From Prevotella sp. (GTDB lineage: Bacteria > Bacteroidota > Bacteroidia > Bacteroidales > Bacteroidaceae), in the NCBI GenBank assembly GCA_017459445.1, contig JAFUDJ010000037.1, positions 1 to 52,946 on the forward strand: a stretch of DNA of 52,946 bases, given 5' to 3'. Made by a program: the position numbers and the translations under genes. Under the pieces are notes generated by a model. It was not told where the DNA came from and ran no database searches. It worked only from the letters and a program-made list of their open reading frames with translations. This document shows positions 15,855-24,205 of this stretch, piece after piece (positions within the stretch are counted from its first letter, which is position 1; each line of letters starts with the position of its first letter).

Positions 15855-16049
15855 ATGATGCTGTTAGTAAATAGCAATGGTATGGTGCTTCTCGAAAGGG
15901 AGAAGCCCAGCACGAAAGGAGCAAACAACTCCACGCTCCATGTCCGCCGAATGTCGCAGGGCATAAAGAAGACTGTTCGTCCCGTGCTCATGAACAAGGA
16001 GGAGTTTTTCACGAAAGTCATCCGAACCACCGACGATGCCAACGTATAA
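15855..16049 (+). CDS. Small hypothetical protein
   Basis: A 64-residue basic ORF (MMLLVNSNGMVLLEREK...) with its own -7 box upstream. It overlaps the start of the next gene by 14 nt, suggesting translational coupling. No signal peptide, membrane segment or known motif is visible. It may also be only the leader region of the downstream gene. Confidence 0.35.
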   Translation: MMLLVNSNGMVLLEREKPSTKGANNSTLHVRRMSQGIKKTVRPVLMNKEEFFTKVIRTTDDANV

Positions 16050-17073
16050 GAAAGAATATCCGACGCTGGTAGAGGCCGTCATCACCGCACTGCTCGTCCT
16101 CGTCACAATGGTGGGATATGCCCAGCAGGTGATGTTGGCAGACAGCATCAGCAAGAATCCTATCGGTTATGCTACTGTCTATGATGCTGATGGAAACGTA
16201 ATAGGACGCTCTGACATGGGTGGATATATCAATCTTCAGAAAGGCTTCGAATACCACTTTTCCCACATAGGCTATGAGCCCAAGAGTCTCGTTTACGATG
16301 ATGACAGCATCGTTTTCCTGTCTCCATCGTCTTATGAATTGTCGGAAGTCAGCGTCACGGCAAAGAAGAAGAAATACTATCATTGTAAGGTGTACTTCAG
16401 GAGCATCGAGCATGTGGATTCATGCCTGAAGTATTACATGGACGGCATACGGGAATTCTATGTCGACACCAAAAGCAGGAAGTGCACCAGCGGCAATGTC
16501 GTCACGAACCGCTTCATGTCGAAGAGGCAGGACATCGCACAGAAGAAACGCAGCATGATGATGGGCGACCGGTACATGGCTCTGCCGTTTCTCGACAAGA
16601 GCACTTTGTACGAGGAAACCATCCGTGACAAAAAGAGGAATATCGAGGCGGGGACTATCTACGCTGATTCCATTGCCATAGGCAGTTGTGAGGTGTTTGC
16701 TGACAAGGACGAGATGCTTTTCTCTATCAATGCCTTGTGGCCCAAAAACGCTCTGGTGATAAATCTGTTTGGGTACACGCAGGTATTGTCGAAACACAAC
16801 AGGACGGAGCTGTATCGGTATGATGATTCCGACGCTCCCTCCGTTTTCAATCTGAAATCTTCCAACGGTTATCGGCATCTGACACTGACCCATAAAAAGG
16901 AAAATGTTGTGAGGGACATTGACGTTGAGGATATGTTCTACGTGGTCGAGTATGAATATACAGATGCGAAGGAATCGTCTTCGTCAGAATCGCTGCGGGA
17001 AGATTACGAAAAGTATTCCGAAATGTTTCCTGTGGTCGAAAGAATTAGGGAACAGTTGGAACGAGAGGAATAG
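16036..17073 (+). CDS. Secreted protein with carboxypeptidase-regulatory-like domain
   Basis: This 345-residue protein has a hydrophobic export segment (about residues 14-30, ALLVLVTMVGYAQQ) after a long n-region, so the true start may lie a little downstream. Residues about 32-110 match the regulatory-like beta-sandwich (NPIGYATVYDADGNVIG, GYINLQKGFEY, FSHIGYEPKSL, then ELSEVSVTAKKKKY, the usual end of this domain before a TonB plug). No plug or barrel follows; the rest is unrecognised. Its layout parallels the protein at 14442, though identity is low. Envelope location likely, function unknown. Confidence 0.7.
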   Translation: MPTYKKEYPTLVEAVITALLVLVTMVGYAQQVMLADSISKNPIGYATVYDADGNVIGRSDMGGYINLQKGFEYHFSHIGYEPKSLVYDDDSIVFLSPSSYELSEVSVTAKKKKYYHCKVYFRSIEHVDSCLKYYMDGIREFYVDTKSRKCTSGNVVTNRFMSKRQDIAQKKRSMMMGDRYMALPFLDKSTLYEETIRDKKRNIEAGTIYADSIAIGSCEVFADKDEMLFSINALWPKNALVINLFGYTQVLSKHNRTELYRYDDSDAPSVFNLKSSNGYRHLTLTHKKENVVRDIDVEDMFYVVEYEYTDAKESSSSESLREDYEKYSEMFPVVERIREQLEREE

Positions 17074-17114
17074 CTGACTGCATCGCGAGCGCAATCGTTG
17101 AGGTTCAGACCAAA

Positions 17115-17371
17115 TCAGTCCTTTTTCTTTGCATCCAAATGATAGGTGAAGCTGATGCCGACGTAGTGGTGGCGGAAGTCCTGCCAAGTGGATGAATGTT
17201 GATAGGCCGTCTGGTCGCTCCAGAAGCCGTCCTCGTTGTTGAGAATGTCCTCAAACTCTAAGCCGAGGCGGGCTTTGTTCTTCAGAATTTTCCACGGATG
17301 ATGTCGGCACTGGCCATTTGCACCCCCAAGACGAGGGCGAGCAGTGCGGCGATGATGGTGTTTGCTCTCAT
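17115..17371 (-). pseudogene. Remnant of an outer-membrane barrel protein
   Basis: On the minus strand an ATG at 17371 opens a signal peptide (MRANTIIAALLALVLGVQMASA) that stops after 29 codons. In another frame from about 17295 the sequence reads WKILKNKARLGLEFEDIL and ends DFRHHYVGISFTYHL-DAKKKD, typical of the last strands of an outer-membrane barrel. The two parts appear joined by a deletion with a frame change near 17290. The gene is not functional as it stands. Confidence 0.5.
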
Positions 17372-17408
17372 TATTCTTTTCTTTGTTATTTGTTCTTGCT
17401 ATTATTAT

Positions 17409-17934
17409 TTACACCTTCTCAAGAGTCTTGACGATTTCGTCATCAGGCTTAACAGCAATGAGTGAACGTTCATACAGTATCTCATCCTGCTTATCCCGCA
17501 AATCTCTAACACTCCAATGTTCTGCGATGCCCATCTGCTGATAGAACAATCTTTGTACCATCCTCAATAGTTACAAGTTCCAGAAAATGACTCCACGTCA
17601 ATGTTTGCGACAGCGTCGCAAACGTTTCCTCGTCGCTGTAATAGCGGGCCACCTTCATCATTCTTGTTACGGCAGAATATGTATAACCTTTTCCGTAGCG
17701 GGCTGTCAATCTTTGCGACAGTGTCGCAAGAATCTTGCTTCCATAGGCCGAGTACTGCTTATAGCCCATGTCCTCATTGATGTAGCGACCTATGTGCCAA
17801 AACATCATATCAGAATGTTTGTTCACATATACTACAACCTCTTGACGTGCATTGTCTATAATGTCAGTGACACCCTTATACAGACTATCACTGACTTGCT
17901 CTATTACTTTTGTATCTACAATTTCGTTTGCCAT
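17409..17934 (-). pseudogene. Frameshifted, truncated YhcG-like (DUF1016 N-terminal) gene
   Basis: From ATG 17934 the minus strand encodes MANEIVDTKVIEQVSD... with the winged-helix DUF1016 N-terminal domain of YhcG-type PD-(D/E)XK proteins (GRYINEDM, YGSKILATLSQRLTARYG, WSHFLELVTIED). At about 17548-17560 the frame breaks; the family sequence continues in another frame (LFYQQMGIAEHWSVRDLRDKQ, then YERS) and stops at 17409. The C-terminal nuclease domain is missing altogether. A -7 box lies at 17950-17957. It probably belongs to the accessory region with the Schlafen-like gene just upstream. Confidence 0.7.
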
Positions 17935-17949
17935 ATCTCTTTTCGTTCG

Positions 17950-17957
17950 CAAAGCTA
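17950..17957 (-). promoter_or_regulatory. -7 box of the YhcG-like remnant
   Basis: On the minus strand TAGCTTTG, 15 nt before the ATG at 17934, with a purine-rich AAAAGAGA stretch between that could act as a ribosome site. It sits at the border of the upstream gene's stop codon. Confidence 0.45.
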
Positions 17958-17959
17958 AA

Positions 17960-19381
17960 TTACTCTGTCTCTTCATCCACAAACTCCCAATGTCCATTTC
18001 TGGCAGAATCGACACGCTTTAAGACACCAAGAGCCTTTAGCTTGTTAATGTGCTTCTGGACTGATGTTGTCGATATTCCTATGCTGTCAGCCATTTCCTT
18101 TCTGCTGACATACCTGTTGGAATACGTCATGACGCAAACGCTTATGGTTGTTTTAGACAACCCTTTAGGCAACCTTTCAGACAACCCTTTAGGCAACCTT
18201 TCAGACAACCCTTTAGGCAACCCTTCAGACAACGGGGTTGTCTCATCGTGCAATTTGCCCACATTGTTACGCTGGAACGTTACTCTGACTCCACCCTCAA
18301 TGTCCTCAATCTTTGGCATAGGGAGTCCAGCACCCTCGAAACCCTCACGAATCTTCTTGTATCCGCGCCCCCACGACTCTATGAATCCAGCCTTGAAGAA
18401 TGCGTAGGCTATATTCTTGTTCCTTGGATGCGAAGAGTGCTTCTTTAACAAGGTCTCAGGCGTAAATCCGGAAGGCAGTCCACCCTCGTTCCAAATCTCG
18501 CAGTAGTCATCCCACACGCGCATCTGTATGGGAGCGCCCATATAGTCCTTATGCGCAATGGCGTTATAGAATATCTCGCGCAATCCATCCTCTGGCACTT
18601 CGAGTTTCTCTATTCGTTGCATGCCCTCGTAATGGATGGGCGATGTAAAGTACTTGGTCTTCAGAATGTCCATCACCCTGTCTGTCATTTGAATGATGTT
18701 ACCTTCTATGACATCCTGAGTTATCAGGTCAGCCTCGTCTTTTCTGAATCGTCCTATTTTGAACTCCACACACGTAAAATAGCACTGAGGATTCTTGGCA
18801 AAGAGCAGTAGCGCTGCGTTCTTCAACTTTCCGTCTTCACTGAGCAGGTGAAGGTTCTCTAATACGGATTGTGTCGAAGAGTTGGCTTCGTCTTCGCTGA
18901 TACGTCCTGCCTTGATGCCCTTGCGCAGGAAATAGTCTATGGCACTACGGTCCAAATCATCGATGGTGGCAAATTCATTGGTGATGTCATCCCACGAGCG
19001 CCCCATCTTCTTCAGTACGAACTGCTGCAGGGCGGGGCCGCGTAATTCCTGCATGGTACTGCCAGAACGATAGTAATACTTGCCTCGATAATTGATGGGG
19101 ATATTGCTTGGTCCCACCACCACCTCGATATAGTCAAGCCCCTCCACTTCATAGAGATTCACATCCACCACAATACCCATTGTGGTGACAATCTTATTGG
19201 GAATATCCTCCATCAGCCGGTCAACATTTTCCAGCCCAATCACCTCATGGTCGTCATTCACGCCAAAGTACATCACGGCTCCCTGCGCATTCGCGAAACC
19301 GCAAATCCACTCCAGATATTTATCGTGCCAGCTGCTCTTGTACTCAACATTCTGGCTCTCTCTTGGTTTCATCTTTGCCAT
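17960..19381 (-). CDS. Schlafen/AlbA_2-type ATP-binding protein with winged helix
   Basis: This 473-residue protein has the plan of AlbA_2 (Schlafen-like) DNA/RNA-binding proteins: the AlbA_2 domain (about 5-130; ESQNVEYKSS, WICGFANAQGAVMYFGVND), a GHKL-type ATPase-like domain (about 250-390; LREIFYNAIAHKDY, EIWNEGGLPSG, FIESWGRGYKKI) and a C-terminal winged helix (about 425-470; SRKEMADSIGISTTSVQKHI). Between the last two lies a low-complexity linker of 8-residue repeats (LSERLPKG) encoded by 24-nt DNA repeats. Family members act as regulators or occur beside defence genes; the exact role is unknown. It precedes the YhcG-like remnant by 25 nt. Confidence 0.85.
   Translation of the reverse strand: MAKMKPRESQNVEYKSSWHDKYLEWICGFANAQGAVMYFGVNDDHEVIGLENVDRLMEDIPNKIVTTMGIVVDVNLYEVEGLDYIEVVVGPSNIPINYRGKYYYRSGSTMQELRGPALQQFVLKKMGRSWDDITNEFATIDDLDRSAIDYFLRKGIKAGRISEDEANSSTQSVLENLHLLSEDGKLKNAALLLFAKNPQCYFTCVEFKIGRFRKDEADLITQDVIEGNIIQMTDRVMDILKTKYFTSPIHYEGMQRIEKLEVPEDGLREIFYNAIAHKDYMGAPIQMRVWDDYCEIWNEGGLPSGFTPETLLKKHSSHPRNKNIAYAFFKAGFIESWGRGYKKIREGFEGAGLPMPKIEDIEGGVRVTFQRNNVGKLHDETTPLSEGLPKGLSERLPKGLSERLPKGLSKTTISVCVMTYSNRYVSRKEMADSIGISTTSVQKHINKLKALGVLKRVDSARNGHWEFVDEETE
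18157..18235. repeat. 24-nt in-frame tandem repeat
   Basis: The unit starting GACAACCCTTTAGGCAACCT recurs at 24-nt spacing, three full copies plus partial ends, inside the linker of the Schlafen-like gene. Because 24 is a multiple of three, copy-number change would lengthen or shorten the linker without breaking the frame. Confidence 0.85.
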
Positions 19382-19440
19382 ATATATCTTATAACGTTTT
19401 GTTTCCTTGCTCTATTGTTTGGTGAAAAAGAATAAGGAGC

Positions 19441-19462
19441 GCTCGGCTATGCCGCTTTGCTG
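19441..19462. repeat. 22-bp repeat, left flank of the six-gene operon
   Basis: The core CTCGGCTATGCCGCTTTGCT occurs here and, inverted with two changes, at 26079-26100. The pair brackets the AT-rich operon. Short elements of this kind are dispersed in some Bacteroidota genomes, so the bracketing could be chance. Confidence 0.5.
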
Positions 19463-19490
19463 TACAAAAACCGTCTCCGTGATTCCTAAC

Positions 19491-20399
19491 TTACACTACT
19501 CTATATTTGCTAAGCATCTTCAGTATTGTGTTCTTTAGTTCTTCACGCACATTCTGTGGCTCGATAATTTCCAATTTTTCCCCATGCCACAGGAGTTGTT
19601 GATAGAAATTGTAACATGGAACAAGCCTATATTCAAAGATGCTCCATTCGGATGTAGTTTCAATTTCCTTCTGTGATTCGTGTATAGGCAAAGCTTTAAC
19701 ATATTCTACTTGTGCTCCATAAACCCTAATTCGTATCATTTCAGGCTTTTGGTCATCAGAATGGTTAATGCCAAAACATCCATCGAAATATTCTTCTGCT
19801 GTGATTTTGTTAGAAGGGAACATTTTATTATCCGTCAGTCTAATGTCCTCCATTCGTTCTAAGGCAAAAATGGAAATACCATGATGGTGATTGTCTGGCT
19901 CTGCTGCTAAGTACCATCGCTGCTCCCAGGTTCGCAGAAAATAGGGAATCAGCAACTGATGTTTTACTGTTTTGTGATTAAATGAGTAATACTCGCACTC
20001 TATGCCTTTTCCCTGGTCAATCGCCTCCAGTATTATTTGTACGTTCTCCACACCAGTTGGTGCCTCTGAAAGCATAATCTTATCACGATGTTTTAGTGCC
20101 AGTTCTGTCATTCCTTCTATATGATACGCTGATAATAGGTAATCATACAGAGAATCATCTTCGCCATAAAGAACCTTATGACGGTGCAGTTCATACTTGC
20201 CCGTTCTTTGACTATATTCAATGTAACAAGGAAAAGTCTCGTCTATATAATCTTTATACCTGAGGAAGGTTCTTGGCAGAATCTCTTCACCCTCATAGAG
20301 CGAGGAGTACTGGTAATAATCATTAATCTCTTTCAGTGTAAGTGCACCCTTGCGCTCTAACAGATTTATCAAATATAAACATTTCTTTAGTTTTGACAT
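19491..20399 (-). CDS. WYL-domain transcriptional regulator
   Basis: This 302-residue protein has an N-terminal winged helix (about 1-70; LKKCLYLINLLERKGALTL), a WYL domain (about 125-210; IECEYYSF, FLRTWEQRWYLAAEP, which contains the literal WYL) and a WCX-like C-terminal part (about 215-302). WYL proteins such as BrxR, CapW and PafBC bind DNA and sense a ligand, often single-stranded nucleic acid, and frequently control phage-defence or DNA-damage operons. Here it is the last gene of the operon, 16 nt behind the 504-aa gene. That it regulates this operon is inferred from position. Confidence 0.85.
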   Translation of the reverse strand: MSKLKKCLYLINLLERKGALTLKEINDYYQYSSLYEGEEILPRTFLRYKDYIDETFPCYIEYSQRTGKYELHRHKVLYGEDDSLYDYLLSAYHIEGMTELALKHRDKIMLSEAPTGVENVQIILEAIDQGKGIECEYYSFNHKTVKHQLLIPYFLRTWEQRWYLAAEPDNHHHGISIFALERMEDIRLTDNKMFPSNKITAEEYFDGCFGINHSDDQKPEMIRIRVYGAQVEYVKALPIHESQKEIETTSEWSIFEYRLVPCYNFYQQLLWHGEKLEIIEPQNVREELKNTILKMLSKYRVV

Positions 20400-20415
20400 T
20401 GTAGAAAATAATTAA

Positions 20416-21930
20416 TTATGATATAAGAATATAACAGATGGATGCAACTGATAAAACTGAAGCGATAATAGCAATCAACTTAAAATATTTAAGTTGTTTT
20501 TCCTGCTGATTGTACAACTCCGCTTGTTCAATCATGAAATTTTTCGTAATATTTTCGTTTTTCTTTAGTTCGTTGTTTATTGTTTCTGTCTGTTTTTGCT
20601 TAAAATTTAGGAATTGATTGCGAATCATCTCAGAATTTTCTTTTTGAGACTTCTCTAAATCATTTAATACCTTCGAAGCCTGGTTCTCGCTGTTCTTGAT
20701 AAACTCATTTTGCGTTGAAACTAGTTGTTTGGACGTTGCTAGAACATTGTCCAACTGAGAAGATATTTTCCCTTCAATGTGAGAAAGGCTCTCTTTTTGT
20801 TCATTTTCCAATTTGGAAAGTGTAGAAGAAACCTGTTGCTGTGTCTTGGTTTCAAATGCAGAATAATCTTTTATTAAAGCTTCTTGTGCCAATTTGATTT
20901 TTGCAGAAGATTCCTCGAATAACTCTTGCATGGCAGACAACTTGGTTCGTTGTTCCTCAAGTAATGCCATATTTGTTCTTTCAGATGCTTTCCTAATATG
21001 ATCAATTGCATCATCAACTTTTATTTTCATTGAATCATTGATGCTTTCAACAGATTTTGACAGCTCCTCTTTATGTCTGTTAAATTGATTCTTCAGTTTT
21101 TGGTGAACATTGTTCAAAAAATCTATTTTACCTTCAACGTCAAGCTTGAATTGTTTTAATTGCTGCTGCATTCGCTTCCTTTTTGCTTTTTCTGCCTGTG
21201 AAAACTCTGCAAGACCTTCAATGTTTTTGCCGTCTTTAGTTAGAAGATTGCTAATATCCAATTCTTTTTTGGATGATTCTTCAGAAATGTCGTAGAGATC
21301 ATTTTCAATTTTAATAATCCAAATAAGTGCATTGCAAATAGCATCAATCCAAGTATTAGTTGCTTCTATTGCAGTACCAATGTTCCTAAAAGCTATTTTG
21401 TTATTTTCATCAACTTTTTCTACGACACTCTTCAGTTCACTTTTACTGACTTTCGAATCAACGGTATCTAGCGTTTTGTTAAGCCAATCATATTTTGTGT
21501 GATATCCTATACTTTCAACAGGTGCCGACAAATCGTTGATTTTTTGCAAATTCTCGTTAAGAGTTTCTCCTGCCTTTTTTAAAGTTCCGATGAGTGGAGT
21601 AATATCACTGTCATTAGCTATTTCCCCTAACTGATTACGCCTATTTTCCTTTTCAGAAACAGGATAATTAGGAGAATCTATTTGTTTTTTCACCTCTATT
21701 CGCAAGTCGCCAATTGACGGAGTGTTAAGTATGTCTTTTATTGTTATATGGATTCCAAATCTCCTGAATATGCCTTTTTGAATCTTTTCCATCTTTTTGA
21801 CATCATCAGCACAAATTTCTTGTATGATGCTATCTTTTGTAACGTTTGAGCCAAAAAGTTCTTTCATGAGAATCAAAAAGTTCTCCACATTACACTCTGG
21901 GTATTGAGTTATGTTGGTATTATTATCCAT
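20416..21930 (-). CDS. Tail-anchored coiled-coil protein of unknown function
   Basis: Not recognised as a known family. The 504 residues fall into three parts. Residues about 14-84 form a small helical domain whose pattern (MEKIQKGIFRRFGIHITIKD, then SIGDLRIEV) resembles helices II-IV of acyl carrier proteins, but the phosphopantetheine Ser of the DSL motif is replaced (ADDV). Residues about 230-480 are a long Lys/Glu/Gln-rich coiled coil. A single C-terminal membrane segment (about 483-504, KLIAIIASVLSVASICYILI) would anchor it with the bulk in the cytosol. It lies 12 nt downstream of the 583-aa gene in the operon. A scaffold or sensor role is a guess. Confidence 0.7.
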   Translation of the reverse strand: MDNNTNITQYPECNVENFLILMKELFGSNVTKDSIIQEICADDVKKMEKIQKGIFRRFGIHITIKDILNTPSIGDLRIEVKKQIDSPNYPVSEKENRRNQLGEIANDSDITPLIGTLKKAGETLNENLQKINDLSAPVESIGYHTKYDWLNKTLDTVDSKVSKSELKSVVEKVDENNKIAFRNIGTAIEATNTWIDAICNALIWIIKIENDLYDISEESSKKELDISNLLTKDGKNIEGLAEFSQAEKAKRKRMQQQLKQFKLDVEGKIDFLNNVHQKLKNQFNRHKEELSKSVESINDSMKIKVDDAIDHIRKASERTNMALLEEQRTKLSAMQELFEESSAKIKLAQEALIKDYSAFETKTQQQVSSTLSKLENEQKESLSHIEGKISSQLDNVLATSKQLVSTQNEFIKNSENQASKVLNDLEKSQKENSEMIRNQFLNFKQKQTETINNELKKNENITKNFMIEQAELYNQQEKQLKYFKLIAIIASVLSVASICYILIS

Positions 21931-21942
21931 AGCAATTATGTA

Positions 21943-23694
21943 TTATAGTTCAAAATCTTCTTCATCGTCATCTAGTAACGTGCTTATTAAGTCCGATGAG
22001 CGATTAGCAGTTTTTTCAACATTATCTAAAATTTGGCGTGTTTCTGCTTGATTCTTTTTTGTCGCCTGACTCTTCCTCCCCATTTCTGCTATTGACTGAG
22101 CAGCAAAGTCCATAGTATTAATAACATTTTTGCCTGTCTTAACAGATGAAACTAGAGCAAGTGATGAACTTGTATATATCAATTTTGTATTCAACAAATC
22201 CATTTTTGTTTGTTGGGATGATATTTGCATCTTGGCTTTATATCGATCAAACATACATAAAACTACAGATGACATTACACAAGAAATAAACCCTGCCAAA
22301 GCGTCAGCAATAGTAGGGGCTGCAGTAGCTAATGGGGGAATAGTTGTTGTGATAAAGTCTGAAATGACTTCATTTAAGCCCATGCCTATGAAGGCTGTCA
22401 TACCAGCAGCAAGAATTTTAAGAGCTTCGTAGATTCTTTCTTCCCATGTTTTCTCTTTGTTGAATATGATTTTTAAAGCTCTAATGATAGAATTCAACAT
22501 GAGCCGAATCATTTTTGCTACATTTTTGAACGAGTGAAGGAGAAAGTCGACAATAGCATTTAAAGCTTCCATACCTATTGAGTAAACTGCATTTGCTCCA
22601 AAACTCTTCATCATGGTTTTCCAATCCTGTTTTATACGCTGTATCCAATTGCTAAAGATGCTTTTTATGCGCTCCAAAATACTATTTATTTGTTCTTTTC
22701 TCTCAAGAAACTCTACTTTAATTTCTTGCGCTAAATATACGATTAGCTGTTTTGCTAATGCAATGGCGCCACTTTTTGCGGCTCCAATAGCAGCTCTCTT
22801 TCCTCTTACACTAAATTCTTGTAGTTGTCGTTGAAGTTTAGCCTTTTTTTCCCATGTTTCATATTCTTCCTTGCTTATTTCTCCTTTAAGATAAGCGTGA
22901 ATTTTAGAAACTTGACCAGAATGTTGCTCTAATCTATGTACATCAGATGGAACTAAGAACATCCCATTTGGTCCTTCGTGAATTGTTAGCTTATTTGCCG
23001 TCCTCCACTCTTTAAATTCCGCTTTGCTTTTAAAACCAAACTCCTTATACATTTCATTGTCGAAATGATTAAAATTAGTATCTCTCATCCATTTTGCCAT
23101 GTTGTCTGGACACCCAGCCCTTTCATACATTTGTTTGTACTCTTCAGTAGAATAAGACGAAATAGAAGGCCCCAACCGATACGACTCTAATCCTGATAAA
23201 GACTCGTAATTATTTGATTCATTTGTCTTGTAATTTTTATCATGTTTGTCCACCGTTTTTACTCTGTTTCTATATTCTGTTTCATATTGAGATAACCGTT
23301 CCCTACCATCTTCTGACATCTTAGAATTATCTTTTGCTGCATCTTTTGAATACGGTGAGTAACGAGCCTCTTTCATGGCTCTATATTGTCTCTTCTCATT
23401 TTCTTCAGGATTCGCCGAAGTGTTAGCATATCTGATCTCTTGCTGATCATTTTCTCTCATTGAATGAGGATTCTTTTGATAGTCTCCAATTTCTGTAATA
23501 TCAATAAAGGTGTCAATATAGTTCATCGATCCTTTTATGGACGCATCTATAAGGTCTGACAACAAATCTTTATCCTGGGGAATGTTGTTGGATAGTTCAG
23601 CAACTTCTTTCAACATTTGTTCATCTTCTACTGAGAGAAGAAATTCCATTTGATCTAAATCATTATATAACTTATTCTCCATATATCGCTTCAC
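21943..23694 (-). CDS. 583-aa membrane-associated protein with degenerate HNH-like motif
   Basis: No confident family. Residues 1-200 are hydrophilic. Residues about 205-285 contain a His-Me-finger-like stretch: TIHEGPNGMFLVPSDVHRLE followed by QHSGQ. It recalls the motif of HNH toxin nucleases (WHH...M-LVP---H----H-GG), with H239, H253 and H258 kept but the second His of WHH replaced by Glu. From about 295 to 520 there are amphipathic and hydrophobic helices, with likely membrane segments near 435-490 (ILAAGMTAFIGMGL, ALAGFISCVMSSVVLCMF). The acidic C-terminus ends DDDEEDFEL. This may be an effector acting on DNA or the membrane, or a structural protein. It has its own -7 box at 23737-23744. 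Start may be residue 5. Confidence 0.7.
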   Translation of the reverse strand: MKRYMENKLYNDLDQMEFLLSVEDEQMLKEVAELSNNIPQDKDLLSDLIDASIKGSMNYIDTFIDITEIGDYQKNPHSMRENDQQEIRYANTSANPEENEKRQYRAMKEARYSPYSKDAAKDNSKMSEDGRERLSQYETEYRNRVKTVDKHDKNYKTNESNNYESLSGLESYRLGPSISSYSTEEYKQMYERAGCPDNMAKWMRDTNFNHFDNEMYKEFGFKSKAEFKEWRTANKLTIHEGPNGMFLVPSDVHRLEQHSGQVSKIHAYLKGEISKEEYETWEKKAKLQRQLQEFSVRGKRAAIGAAKSGAIALAKQLIVYLAQEIKVEFLERKEQINSILERIKSIFSNWIQRIKQDWKTMMKSFGANAVYSIGMEALNAIVDFLLHSFKNVAKMIRLMLNSIIRALKIIFNKEKTWEERIYEALKILAAGMTAFIGMGLNEVISDFITTTIPPLATAAPTIADALAGFISCVMSSVVLCMFDRYKAKMQISSQQTKMDLLNTKLIYTSSSLALVSSVKTGKNVINTMDFAAQSIAEMGRKSQATKKNQAETRQILDNVEKTANRSSDLISTLLDDDEEDFEL

Positions 23695-23736
23695 TTATTC
23701 TCTTTAATTGATAGTTATGTTTTTACTATATCGACA

Positions 23737-23744
23737 CAAAGTTA
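23737..23744 (-). promoter_or_regulatory. Internal -7 box in the six-gene operon
   Basis: On the minus strand TAACTTTG, 42 nt upstream of the 583-aa gene, in the only sizeable gap of the operon (23695-23826). It could transcribe the 583-aa, 504-aa and WYL genes separately from the upstream three. Confidence 0.5.
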
Positions 23745-23826
23745 TATATTTATTTTGAAATTATTAGTATTTTACTTGCATTTTTTTAGTATTATTTTAT
23801 ACTCGTGCCATCTCTTATTCGGAAAA

Positions 23827-24201
23827 TTAGATGACGAAGGATGTCTTGATGCTATTCAGCTGACGCCGTTCATATGGTGAGAAAAGCATATGGTATTGCT
23901 TATATAGTTCCTTTTCAAACTTTTTGAAATCAATATCTACAAAGGCAGGATTGCTTCCGATTTTTGGCGGACGTCCGTCACAACAGTCGCATAATAGCTG
24001 AAACAGTTGTTTGCCTAGTTCCTTTTCATGTTGCTCTCTGTCCAACATAGCCTTTCGGTGCTCTTCTGAAATATTCTTCTCGATATATTGCATTAGACGA
24101 AATAGACGATTGCTGGCAAAAAATCGTTCAACGTCAATATTGATACCATAGTCATAGCTGAATATACGCTTCAACTTCTCATAGTCAGTTCCATCTATCA
24201 A
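23827..24201 (-). CDS. 124-aa protein of unknown function
   Basis: Not recognised. A small, mostly helical cytosolic protein without signal peptide or membrane segment. Residues about 4-44 (DYEKLKRIFSYDYGINIDVE, then FRLMQYIEKNI) resemble the second half of an acyl carrier protein, as does the N-terminus of the 504-aa protein in the same operon; again no DSL serine is present. Two cysteines (CDCC) and a conserved-looking RPPKIGSNP loop follow. Its start lies 4 nt behind the M48 peptidase stop, so the two are tightly coupled. Confidence 0.65.
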   Translation of the reverse strand: MIDGTDYEKLKRIFSYDYGINIDVERFFASNRLFRLMQYIEKNISEEHRKAMLDREQHEKELGKQLFQLLCDCCDGRPPKIGSNPAFVDIDFKKFEKELYKQYHMLFSPYERRQLNSIKTSFVI

Positions 24202-24205
24202 TTTA

